A stretch of DNA of 64,000 nucleotides from Anthonomus grandis grandis (lineage: Eukaryota > Arthropoda > Insecta > Coleoptera > Curculionidae), in contig NC_065552.1 of NCBI RefSeq assembly GCF_022605725.1, positions 19,610,785 to 19,674,784 on the forward strand. The letters run 5' to 3'. The notes under the pieces were generated by a model. The model was not told where the DNA came from and ran no database searches. It saw only the letters and a program-made list of their open reading frames with translations. A program made the translations under genes and the position numbers. Positions 12,001 through 24,000 of the stretch are shown here, in pieces (position 1 is the first letter of the stretch; each line of letters opens with the position of its first letter).

Positions 12001-15000
12001 ACCAAATTCCTTAAATATTTCATGGTACTTCTCTGGAATAATAATGGTCTCCTCCTTGCGTACCCTCTTCTCAATATTTGCGAAAACCCGGTCAGGTGGT
12101 ATGTATGAGCGACCCGTTACTGGGAATATTTAGGCCGTCCACACATGAGTGGATCAGCGATGTGGTCTACGCGATTGTAATTTCCTACACAAAATGCTCG
12201 TTCGTACGATCCATGCGTCGGATGCGTCTGCCATCCGCACACGGGTCATTTCTCTTTAGTCGATTTGCGTCTTTCAACCTAGAAGGAACCTTTTTTCCTT
12301 CTTCTTGTATCTTCTGACGTGTTATCTATTAAAAAATGAGCAGTTCCAGTAGTGATGACGAAGACATCATTATGTTTTTGTGGTATCGGCTAATGAAAAG
12401 AAGAAGAAAACGCAGATTATGGGTACATCCATACATTGAACGAAATTTTCACACTCGGTTATTTGTTGGTGCACGAGAAATGCAAGATAGTGACGCAAAA
12501 TTTTTGGCATTTTATAGAATGTCAAAGGAGTCGTATATCCATCTGGTAGAAACACTTGCTCCAGCTATAGATTACGTGGATATAAATATGAGGGAATGCG
12601 TCAGCGCAGAAGAAAGTATACTAATAACAATAAGGTAAGCTTTTTAATAAAGAATCAAAAAATACATGTAGAAATAAGTATCAAATTCTAAATAATAATA
12701 ATAAATATTAAGTTTAACTCAATAAATTACATGAGATAAGGTAACTTAAAAGTATTCGCATTGAATGAAAAATCATTGAAGAAGATTGTGCAGAGTCTTC
12801 TTGGAAACTTGGCTGCTCTAGTCGACTTAAGCTTGTAATATTGCCTGTTATCTTATTAAAAGAAGATGGAGGGTAATTGTTGGGGATCTGTGTTAAGTCT
12901 TCGTCGAGGTTGTTGGATTGTAGCAAGATACCACAAAGAATTTCATCTATGAGGGGGGCAAAGATTTCCTCTTAAAAGTAGGGGCCTTAGATGGCAAGCA
13001 TATCCGCATAGAAAAATTACCTAATACTGGGTCGACTAATTTTAATTACAAATCTTATCACTCAATAGTACTACTAGGATGCTGCGATGCTGATAGAATT
13101 TTCACCATGATTGAAACTGGATACGCTGGTAGAAACAGTGATGGAGGCATTTTTAGAGCTTCAGCCATTAAAAACTTGATATCAAATTCACGACTTAACA
13201 TTCCACCCCCATCTAGGCTACCATTGGATGACTATGATGAGTGCTTGTTCCCTTATTATTTTGTGGGAGATGAAGCTTTCCCATTGGCTCGATATTTACT
13301 GAGACCTTACTCAAAACGGATTCTTGATAATACAAAACGAATTTTCAACTATCGCTTGAGCCGGGCAAGAAAAACAATTGAATGTACGTTTGGAATGATG
13401 ACGGAAAAATTCCAAGTTCTCAGTACTGCGATACGTTACCGCGATGAGAATACGGTCAATAACATAATAAAAAGTGCCTGCGTGCTTCACAACTATGTTA
13501 GAAAAAGAGAAGGGTGTCAATACTTACCGCAACAGGGAAAAGAAAATGTCAGAAATATTGGTCCTGCCAATTCCGTGGATCTACCCGTTCGAGCCAGAAT
13601 AAACATTTTTTCTACCGTTTACGCTATACGGGATTATTTAGCAAATTATTTTTTGTGACTCCAACGGCATCAATGCCTTGGCAGTGGAATTATTGCATTT
13701 AAATTTTCTTAAATACTTACGTTTAAAATCTACTTTGTGTTTTTCCTTTTAATATAGATACTGAATTAATAGAGCCCTTACCTGATAAGTTTACTTCTTT
13801 TGCTACATTGTTCCATGCCTTTTCAGTAGCATCCCTCTTGGAATAGGCCTGTAGTTTGTAGTTGTATAACTCTGGGTACTTCTCCACTTCCCCGACGAAT
13901 TTTATATTGAAAGAAACCTACAAATATTAATTGTAAATTATACCTATTCCGTTGTTAAATCGTTAATGTGCTAATACAACAAATAATTGACCAATAAATA
14001 AATAATATAAACAAAAAAACTACACGTACTAACCTCCATATCTCGCGCGATTCACTCGAATAATGCGCTTCCTTCCTGATCGTACGAGACTGGCAACGAG
14101 GAGATTCGAAATCGTACGTTTCTGAACGACCACTAAACGACCCGTGTGCGTTGTCACACTTCTTTGCATAGGAAGCTGAGCGGAGGGAGTAGACGCATGC
14201 GATTGGCATCGCGTCGACCACATCGCCGATCGACTCGTGTGCGGACGGCCTAACTCTACGGATTGAATGTGATCTGGAGCACCTTGAAACCAAACCGATA
14301 CCATGGTGATCATTGTTAGGTTCTTATTTTGTCCTCCGCATCCATCGCAACAAAGTCTCAGATCTGTTAAAGTCGAAATTATACCCATTTGTAGTTACGT
14401 CATCCAGGTGAGAACAAACGTATGGCGTAGATATTTTTGCCAATCAATATTAGGTTAGAAACTTCACCATCGCCTTCAGAAATTAATAGTCTGCTATGTA
14501 TTTTTATACGTTCAGAAATTAACAAATGATTTATTCTAGCATCATATTATTATATTTTTATATTCCTGTATATACTTTTATCCTCCTTATATACTTTCAT
14601 TCCCAAAAAAAATTAAGAAAATCTTGTAGTATTTATTGTATTATTAACAAATTTAAAAATTAACAAATATTATTATAATTAATCATAAATAATGGGACAT
14701 AAACAATAAGTCCGAAACGGAATTGCACTTCAAATTGAGAATGTGATAGAGCGAGCCGCAGATGCAACAAAATTGAGCACAACAACGATCGCAAATATAA
14801 AGAAGAATGGGATAAAATCAGATCAGGATTACGCAGCCCGTATATCTTCCAAGCAAAAACCAAAATTACAACATATTTGAAACATAGAATTCGGACACAA
14901 TTTATTCTATGTACGCCAGAAAAGAATATGTAATATTGGCAACAATGAGAGAAAAGTTCAGGGAAGAAATTGAATATTTTGAGTTTTCCATTGACTCCTT

Positions 15001-18000
15001 AAGAAGATGGATCAATAGTATAGGCTTCAAGTGGAAAAACTCAAATAACAGAAAATATTTGATGGACTTGCCAAATATTGTTCATAAAAGAATCAATTTT
15101 TTAAGGGAGTATATCAAAAATGGAAATGTAGGTCCGGAAGGTTTTACTCCAGTTTTCATTGACGAGACATGGATTTTTAGCAAGGGATCATTTCGTAGTA
15201 GCTGGCAAGATGACACCAAGCACACGGATTCAAGGAAAAACAGTGAAGGTAAAAATTATCTAATTATCTTTTTAGATTTGAATAAAAACTATTGCCCTTG
15301 TTAAAGTGCAATTCCGTTTCGGACTTTCGTTCCTTTTCCAGTTGAAAAAAAGCCAATATATTTAAAATCATCAGCTGCGATTGTTCATTATACCTATTAC
15401 ATCTAATGACGTCATTACAAATGGGTATAATTTCGACTTTATATCTGTTAAGTTTAGTTTTTGAAGTATGTCAAAGACCACGAAACTGATCTCGTTTGAA
15501 CCGTTCGACTTATCAGTTTCTTTCCAGGCATAAGAGAATATATTCTGTTTTGTTAGTTGTGAATGGGATGAGCCAACTACTACAGTAAAATTATATAAAT
15601 AAAATTGGCGTTTATAATAGGCTTGTTGGTCGGGTATCTTCGGTAGCACTAAATTTTTTTCACAATCGTATGACATTGTTAATAACCCTGGACGCTCTTC
15701 TTGCAGCAATTGGAAAAATGCTTTAGATTTTAATTTATGGAGCCTACTCTGCGCAATAAGGTTCTGTTTTTCATGTTGGTCTTTCGTATTTGAAATTTTG
15801 GATTTATACTCCAAGCAGCGTGAGCAGACGTCTGTTTAAGGCGCCTTAAATGCCAAATTAAATTTAGTATTAAACAGGGATCTAAAAAAGATTCTTTCAC
15901 CCGGTGGTCTTCAAAACTTGAATTATAAAGATTCCACATTTTTTTAATGCTGCTAGTTGCTAGCCAGGTACTGCCTTTCACTTCTGAACCGACAATAGTG
16001 ACTTTCTATAACAGAGAAAGACTTAATAAAGTTTATGATCATTTCTTTTTTTTTTATTTTTGTCTTTGACTCTATCACCACCTCGGGATTCTAAAGGCAT
16101 TTGTCCTGTTTTAAAAAATCGACTTAATACACCATTGACTCTATTATGTCCTAGATTTAGGGCCCGCAAAAAGGTATTTTTACAAACAGGTACACATTCC
16201 TTGGAAAGTTTTTTAGGTATAAAATAGTGGAAACACGCGTTTCGGGCTCTTAAATCTTTTGAAGCTCTTCGTCTTTTTTTACTTGCTTAATAGTACAGTG
16301 CTTTATAATAAAACAATCTTGTATTGTTTTTTTGTGAGAAGCAAAGAAATATTTATGGAAAGTTGCAATATCAGCATTTGTTAATAAGGAGCACTTACAG
16401 AGCACACTCAGAAACAAAAAACGTAAGCTTGGCAACGAATATCATACACATTTAAAAGAAACATACCTCTTTTCGGTAGCAGCATGTCTTTTCCAGTTTT
16501 TACACTGTTTCAAGACTTTCCGTGCTTTACTGGGTGTTCTTTCCTCAGGAGCGCTCATTATGAGTTTTCTTTATAAAAATAATTAATATGTGAACTATTA
16601 ATTAACACTTAAATACTACTAATTTCAAATCACACTAAATACGTAGGTACTACTTCAATCAAATTTTCAGAACAACTGACTGCAAAAAAAAGAAATGTAA
16701 ACAGTATTAAACCGCCAAAATGGATTTAACTTGTTTTGACTTGCTTGTGCTTTTACGCGAAGCGACACGGTTGGGATATATCTGAATTTGCAGCGCAATG
16801 GATTTACCTTTGTTTGAATGTCATTTAGCTTAAAATATATCTGGTTTTGAAATTTAGTAGGAGCTTAAACGGCATTTTTAAGCGTGATATGACCGAGTTT
16901 GAAACTTTTTAAATATTGCATAGTTTGCATAGTAGATAACTTTTAATACACTCGCCGGCACAAAATTCCGCCACCCTGAAATATTGGCCAAGTTTGATGT
17001 TTAATGAATTTTTTATTTTTTATTAGATTCTCACGATTTTGCCATCAGTTTTTAGATACATTTGTTGTGATTTTTTAAAATCATTTTGTAAAGTAGCATT
17101 TTTCGATTAGGCTATATTATACAGGAGTAAAACAAACTGTTGTTTTTTCTCATAATTTCAAAAGGCCCTGTAGGAAAATTAAGGTGGATAATTCTGTTTA
17201 CGTACTGTTCCTTGTAATCTTTGATGTATTCTAAACATTTCGATTTTTGATTCATTCCATTATCTCATTTCTGCTGCGAGCTGCAAATTTTTTAATAAAA
17301 CGCTGATTTGAAGCGTATTTTTATTAGGAGAAACAAATACTAGGTATATCATAAAGTTAATTTAAAAAAACAATTTTAATAGCGAGTATTTTCTCCTCTC
17401 GCAGCAATAACAGCTTGCAGTATTCGCGGTATCGAATGAATAAGATTCCTTATTCTTTCTTGAGGAATAGCCTCATATTCTTCCATCAGCGCTAGTCGTA
17501 AGTCTTGCAAGGCTTGTGGTTGTACAGGACGACGACGAACGGCCCTTTTAAGTTGATCCCAAAGATGTTCTATTGGGTTGAGATCCGGGCTACATGCGGG
17601 CCATTCTAATCTTGGGAGTCCAACTTCATCCAGATATTCGCTCACTACATGTGCAACGTGAGGTCTAACATTATCATGCATTAATGTAAATTGGTTCCCA
17701 ATGAATGGAGCAAATGGGACAACAACTTCTTGAAGGATTTCCTTAATGTAACGGTGGACGGTTAGAGCTCCATTTTCAATAAATACAAGATTGGTGCGCG
17801 CTTCGGTAGAAATACCCGCCCAAATCATGACTGAACCGCCACGTTAATTTGTTCTGAAATGGTGCAGTCAGCATTTCTACGTCTGTATACCCGCTCACGA
17901 CCATCCGGCGTCCTTAAACAAGCCCTGGATTCATCTGCGAATAGTACGTGTGCTCACTGTTCTAGAGTCCACTCAAAATGCGATCTTGCAAACCTCAGTC

Positions 18001-21000
18001 GGTGTTGTCGATGCCGAGGAAGTAATTATGGACATCTTGCTGGCCTTCGTGAATAAAGTCCAGCTTCTGCTAATCTTCTACGTATCGTTCTTTCACTTAC
18101 ACTTACTCCATGAAATATTCGCAAGTCATTTTTTAGACACACAGCAGTAGATCTTCGATCTCTTAAAGAACTAATGGAGACAAAGTGATCATCAGCTGCA
18201 GTGGTCCTTTGCCAGAGCCTTGTCGTGTAGTAAAAATTCCTGTCTGTAAATACCTATTCCAGGCATCTCGAACTGTAGACCGCGGAAATCTCAGAGTACG
18301 GGCGACATAACTTTTGCTACGGCCATCCTCTATTAACGCAACAATTTTACCCACGTCTGCTGGAGTTAATACCATATTAGTGACACTGTCAAACTTTATG
18401 TCACATTAATTGCGTTAATTGCTTAGCCAACGTCGATAATTTTTAACCGAAAACTTGACATTAATTATCTAAAAATAAGCTTCAAATCAGCGTTTTAATA
18501 AAAAATTTGCAGCTCACAGCAGAAATGAGATAATGGAATGAATCAAAAATCGAAATGTTTAGAATACATCAAAGATTACAAGGAACAGTATGTAAACAGA
18601 ATTATCCACCTTAATTTTCCTACAGGGTCTTTTGAAATTACGAGAAAAAACAACAGTTTGTTTTACTCCTGTATAATATAGCTTAATCGAAAAATGCTAC
18701 TTTACAAAATGATTTTAAAAAATCACAACAAATGTATCTAAAAACTGATGGCAAAATGGTGAGAATCTGATAAAAAATAAAAAATTTATAAAACATCAAA
18801 CTTGGCCAATATTTCAGGGTGGCGGAATTTTGTGCCGGCGAGTATAGTATTATAGGTTTGCGCCAAAATGACAAAAAGTGGATTTATCTGCTTTTGCATC
18901 TAGAGGACTCATATGGACCATTAAAAATTGGTTGAAGTTTATTACCAGTTTCGTTTTTTACTAAAACCTGGTCGACTTTTTTGTGGTTTTTTGAATTTAC
19001 TTTTGAATTGCGACTTTGTACACGTTTAATGTTTGAATGAATTAGATTATTTTTGGCATCTTCCCATGCTTTCTGTAATCTATATTTTTGCTCCAGTGGG
19101 TAATTATCAAAATTGTATAATGGCTCTGTGCCCGATTTAATATTTGAAGGGAGTTTGCATTGTTGGGAGTTGCACCAAAAACGAGTTCATATGGAGTATA
19201 CCTTGTATTAGTATGAACTGTTATTATTGAATGCAAAACACCAGAACTGAACCCATGGGCTCCAACTGTCATTGTGTTCTGCCGTTTGCATTCGCAAATA
19301 AGCTGTTAAATGTTTATGAGTATTTTCCAAAGAGCCTATTGTTTGATGGTGATAAGCTGTTGATGAAAGCTGTTGTATTTTTAAAATTTTGCAAACCTCC
19401 TTCAAAGTTGTAGCTATTAATTCTGTTCCTTGATCGGACACTATTGTTTCAGGTATACTATATCTTAAAATAAAATTATCTACAAAAAATCTAGCAATTG
19501 TTTCTGCTTCTTTATTTTTGATAGGGTAACCTTCCACAAATTTTGATAATTCGCACTGCAATGTTAATATATATTTATTTTCATATATATCTTCCGGTAC
19601 AGGTCCCACAAGGTCTAAAAAATTTTTTTGAAACGCCGCCGAAGCAGTTGTAGTTATTGACATCTGTTCGACATTAGGCCTAGAATGTTTAAAGCTCTGA
19701 CAAGAGTCACAACGCTTTACAAAACAACTAACATCATTATGTAAATTCGGCCAAAAATAGTACTTTTTTATGTTATTATACATTCTATTAATACCTGCGT
19801 GACCTCCACTAGGTAAAATATGAAACTCATTTAAAATGATTTGTCGCATTTCTATATTAGCAATTCTTTGTACATCTTTTATAATTGAGATTTTTATCCT
19901 AGCTATTTTTAATTCTGAGGGATCCCTACCTATAATATTTATTAAATGCACATTACTTTCATTTTTTAAAATATATCTTTCTGATATGTCATATTTTATG
20001 CAAATTTCTTTAAGATCTCTCAACGATGCAGTTAATACGAACGTTGATCGAGTATTCTTAATTTTTAATTTTTTTTTCTTTCTCTGAATAAGTTATATGG
20101 TTCGTGTAATAATTACAATTTTTATTCCTTATAAAATTATTAAATTCTAAATCTGAAATGCAACAAACTTCAAAAGAATTTTTTGGCGGCTTTCAAAGTT
20201 CTACTACTCCAGGGTGATCAAGCCTTTCGTGTAGGGAACTATCAAAACTTTGCCTATTTAATTCTTTTTTTGCTTGCTGTCTTGTCATAACCAACATTGT
20301 GTTACACACTGTTTGACATTTGTTTGAGTTGCTCAGATGTGATTTCGATTCTAGAAAGCGCATCAGCCACAACATTTTTGCTACCCTTTATGTATCTTAA
20401 GTCAAAATCATATTCCTCCAATAAAAGTCGAAATTTTGTGAGCCTACTAGTGGGATTATTCATCCCAAAAAGATAACCAAGAGGCCTATGATCTGTACAG
20501 GTTATAAATTTTCTTCCAAATAAGTAGCTTCTATAAGAGTTTACCGCAAAAACAATTCCCAAAAGTTCCTTTTCAATAACAGGATAGTTTAGTTCTGCTT
20601 TATTTAATTACCTAGAAATATATGCGACTGGTGAACCATCTCCGTTTGAAAGAGTGGCTCCTAGAGCTTTATTAAAAGTATCAGTAGTAACAATAAAAGT
20701 GTTACTTTTCCGAAAATTTTGGATATTGTAAAACTGGAGGACTAATTAGTGCCTGCTTTAAACTATCAAAAGCCTGCTGGCATTCTAATGTCCATTGAAA
20801 TTTTACACCTTTACGCGTTAAATAGTTTAATTGAGAAACAATATGCGCAAAATACAAGTATAATTCTCATATTTCGACTGAATAGGCGCAATTATTTTGT
20901 TATTGTCTACTTTAAATGAAAATAAAACTTTTCGAAATCTAAATTTGTAAAATAGAGCTTAAAAAATCTGTGCCAATGACCCCGTGTACGCTGTCTTCAA

Positions 21001-24000
21001 AACTGTCGATAAGCAAAAACTCATGATACACATTTGACCCATTTATATTTAAACACAAAGTTGCTGAACATTGCGAAATTATTGTTCCAGCAACTCCGTT
21101 AATTTTTATTTTCTTTGACCCATTAATTTTTTCTGTTGGATCTATTTTTTAAAATTACGCTTATTGAGGCGCCAGTATCAAGTAAAATTTTTAAATTTTT
21201 ATTTTTATATTTCACATAAATAAAATTAAGCCCGTTGCTATTAAATATAAAGGGATCATGAAAATCTGTGATTTTATTCGGCTGAGCCTCGAAAAAAATG
21301 TATCGCTATTATTTTGATGATAGTTTCCAATATTATTAGTATTTTTATCAGGTTCATTATTCATGTAAAACCCCTTTGATTGGAATGATTGCCATTACTA
21401 ATAAAATGGCCTCTTCTACTAGATTGACCTCTTGGTAAATCATTACTAAAACAAGAGCCTCTACCCCTGAAATTATTATTACTTCGCGGACCTCGAGAAA
21501 AATTCCCTCTAAAATTATTATCATTATTGCCCCTAAATTCAAAATTATTTCTGCCTCTATTACTTCTAAACTTATTATTTTGTCCCCGCCGATTGTTATA
21601 TCCTCTATTATTATAGTGTGAATAATTATTATTGTTTCTACCCCGAAAATGAAATAAAGAATTTGTATTGGTTTGATCCAAATCCTCATCTTTAGCACCA
21701 CAGATTGCCTCACTAAGGGTATCATAGTTTCGTGCCTTAATTATGGTTCGTAAGCTTGCATTTTGAATGCCGTTTGCAAAAGAGTTTATGGCAATTTTCT
21801 CATTGACTGGCCTTAAAATATCCATTGCTCGAGAGTCTCCCCCAGACTGAGATATTGTCAGGTCAGCCATTAGTTGTTCAATTGCCCTACGAAACTCTTC
21901 TACACACTTTGAATCTTGTTTAATGTTATTTAATTTAGAAGATATAGTAGTGGCCGATTTTCTGGTGATACAATGCCGCTCAAGATCCATAACTAATAAA
22001 GCATTTGAAGCAAAGGAAGATTTTAGCCTGATATTTGCACTCTGAAATAAACGTGTTTTTTGTACATATGTAGTCAACAATTTTTTAATTTCATCGGCTA
22101 AAAGTGCACCATACCACTCAATACCCTTAATTAATTGCAAAGTAACGGCCTCAGAACCATCCATAATTGGTAATAGGCTTGATGCAGTTTTAGGGTCGAA
22201 TTTTTGTCATGTTTACTTTTTTGTCTAAATTACTTTCAACAATACTTTCTGAATCTGAGTCAGAAGATACCAAATTTTTACTTTTTTCACTTGCTTTTTT
22301 GATATCCCCTAACCTAGATTCCAAAATATCCTGACTAGGTTTAAGATATTTTTCTATCTGTGCTATACAGGGTGTTTCAAAAGTCATGGTCCAAACTGAA
22401 AGAGGGGTAGGGGAGGCTATTTGGAATCAGAATAACCCCCTATGTTGTTATCCGATTTTTGATGGTTTAGAAGTTATAGCTGTTTTTCAGTTTTTTTCTA
22501 TAAATTACTTCTGGCTTAAAAAATTACTTTTTTCTATGTCTGGGGCTTTATTTTTTAAATATATTTTTTTGTTTTTATTCCAACAAATGTCGAGTTTTTT
22601 TAATAAAAGTGTAGTGTACTTTTTTTTTTGTTTCGCTGCAAAATATCTTGTTTAATTTGTTTTTGGATTCTTCAAATATGAATTTTGACAATTTAATGAA
22701 GCACTACACAGTACACAAAGACCCACAGGAATTTAAACCGTAATTTAAACCAATGTTTAAAAACTTCCTACGATTTCTAGTCTTTCAATAAAAACATTTA
22801 CCTTATACTGTTTATTATTTGATCAATGTATGTTAAGAAAATTTTTAGAAAAATGAAACGTAAAAGAACTAAAATCATACCACATTTTTTGCTAGCATAC
22901 CACAAATTTGGTACTATTTAAGTGCGCTTGTCCTTCAAATTGGAATTCAGAATGCTATCAAGAGCCACAAACAAAAGTGGTATTCTCACATGGACCATTT
23001 TAAATAGCCAAACCGACTATTGTTGGTATTTTCTGTATTGTTTTCTGTTTGTCTTTAGCTAACGTGTTAATCGATTTTTTTTTCTGATTTCTGACCTATT
23101 ATACCAGTAATAATTAATCTGCATCGAGATGACGGATCGGTATACCCCACGGGAATATGCTGAAATGCATTACATTTATGGATTGTGCGGTGGGAACGCT
23201 CGCCTTGCTGCAAGAGAGTATCGTGATCGTTATCCGGATCGTGAACGCTTTCCCGATCACAGAGTGTTCATACGAGTACATAACTCATATTTGCGGGGAG
23301 AAATACCTGGTGATGTACAACAAATAGGCAGACCGCGGTTGGATGATGAAGAGGTGCTTGCTTTGATAGAGGCGAACCCTTCTACAAGTATTCGTAGAAT
23401 TTCTAGAGCTACTGGATTAGCTATAGCTACGATACATCGCATGTTGCGGAAGAAAAACCAGCATCCATACCACGTGCAACGTGTTCAAGCGCTCTTATCC
23501 CGTGAAAGCCGTGAGTTGCGCCTAGAGTAGCATTTTGCAGAGAAATGCTTCGACGCTGTCAACAAGAACTGTCTGCAAGACCCGGACTTTTTTGACTGCA
23601 TTTTGTGGTCCGATGAGTCTTCATTTCAAAGACTTGGTATATTTAATATTCACAATCTTTCCTATTGGGCTGTAGAAAATCCGAGAATAATAAGGCAAGA
23701 TCGCTTCCAGTACCAATTTGGTATAAATTTGTGGGCAGGAATTCTCGGTGGTAGGCTGATTGGCCGTTTCGAGTTACCGGTCAGATTAAATGGAGAGAGC
23801 TACCTAGATTTTTTAGAACACCAACTTTATGACCTTTTGGAAGATGTGCCTCTGGAATTACGGGCAAGAATGTGGCTGCAATACGACGGAGCGCCAGCGC
23901 ATAGTGCACGAATAGTTAGAGACTATCTAAATGGTGCTTACCCAGATCGTTGGATAGGCCGAGGAGGAGTGGTATCGTGGCCACCGCGCTCACCTGACCT

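Larger units (their letters stand above)
12133..14250. mobile_element. PIF/Harbinger C
   Basis: Inverted ends GGCCGTCCACACATGAGT and, on the minus strand, GGCCGTCCGCACACGAGT continue through about 45 bp. Flanks are TTA (12130-12132) and TAA (14251-14253), one base different. The reading frame of the interrupted DUF7869 gene shows that the original triplet was TTA. It carries the two-gene Harbinger layout with an internal deletion. Confidence 0.9.
14369..15440. mobile_element. Non-autonomous element with 9-bp duplication
   Basis: Inverted ends AAAGTCGAAATTATACCC extend to about 35 bp (through ACGTCAT). Flanks AGATCTGTT (14360-14368) and ATATCTGTT (15441-15449) match at 8 of 9 positions. It splits the DUF7869 gene just before CDGCGGQNKN. 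Apart from the Tc1-like insert at 14708-15326 it holds about 450 bp with no coding sequence. A 9-bp duplication suggests Mutator-type mobilisation. Confidence 0.75.
11533..16558 (-). pseudogene. DUF7869-type putative transposase, multiply interrupted
   Basis: Exon 1 (16558-16467, MSAPEERTPSKARKVLKQCK) ends at AGAG/GTATGT. Exon 2 starts at 16406 and keeps frame (VLCKCSLLTNADIATF). The region has YFIPKKLSKECVPVCKNTF, a Cys pair near 15845, SNEISFVVFDILQ and CCDGCGGQNKN, then RSYIPPDRVFANIEKRVRK and HFGANW near the end. The CDGCGGQNKN and PPDRVF segments mark the DUF7869 family, which lacks a settled function. Frame breaks lie near 16250 and 15840; insertions occur at 15440/14369 and 14250/12133. 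In both cases the frame resumes once one target duplication is discounted. Role as the transposase is an inference from the enclosing inverted repeats. Confidence 0.75.
11114..18910 (-). mobile_element. DUF7869 transposon with defined ends
   Basis: Inverted ends GAGTCCTCTAGATGCAAAA start at 11114 and, on the minus strand, at 18910; similarity continues to about 30 bp (SCAGATAWATC). ATAT occurs at both flanks (11110-11113 and 18911-18914). It sits inside the final part of gypsy-1 integrase, whose sequence continues on the far side. Its one gene runs 16558-11533 on the minus strand. It has been hit by Harbinger C, a 9-bp-TSD element and a DD34E Tc1. Its own sequence is about 2.7 kb. Confidence 0.8.

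Noticed and set aside
14340..15460. Inverted match first read as a rearranged DUF7869 gene
   Set aside because: The matching segments are the terminal inverted repeats of the 14369-15440 insertion, not gene sequence.
21357..21725. Ile-rich minus-strand frame
   Set aside because: Shadow of the R/G/N-rich gypsy-1 gag C-terminus in another frame.
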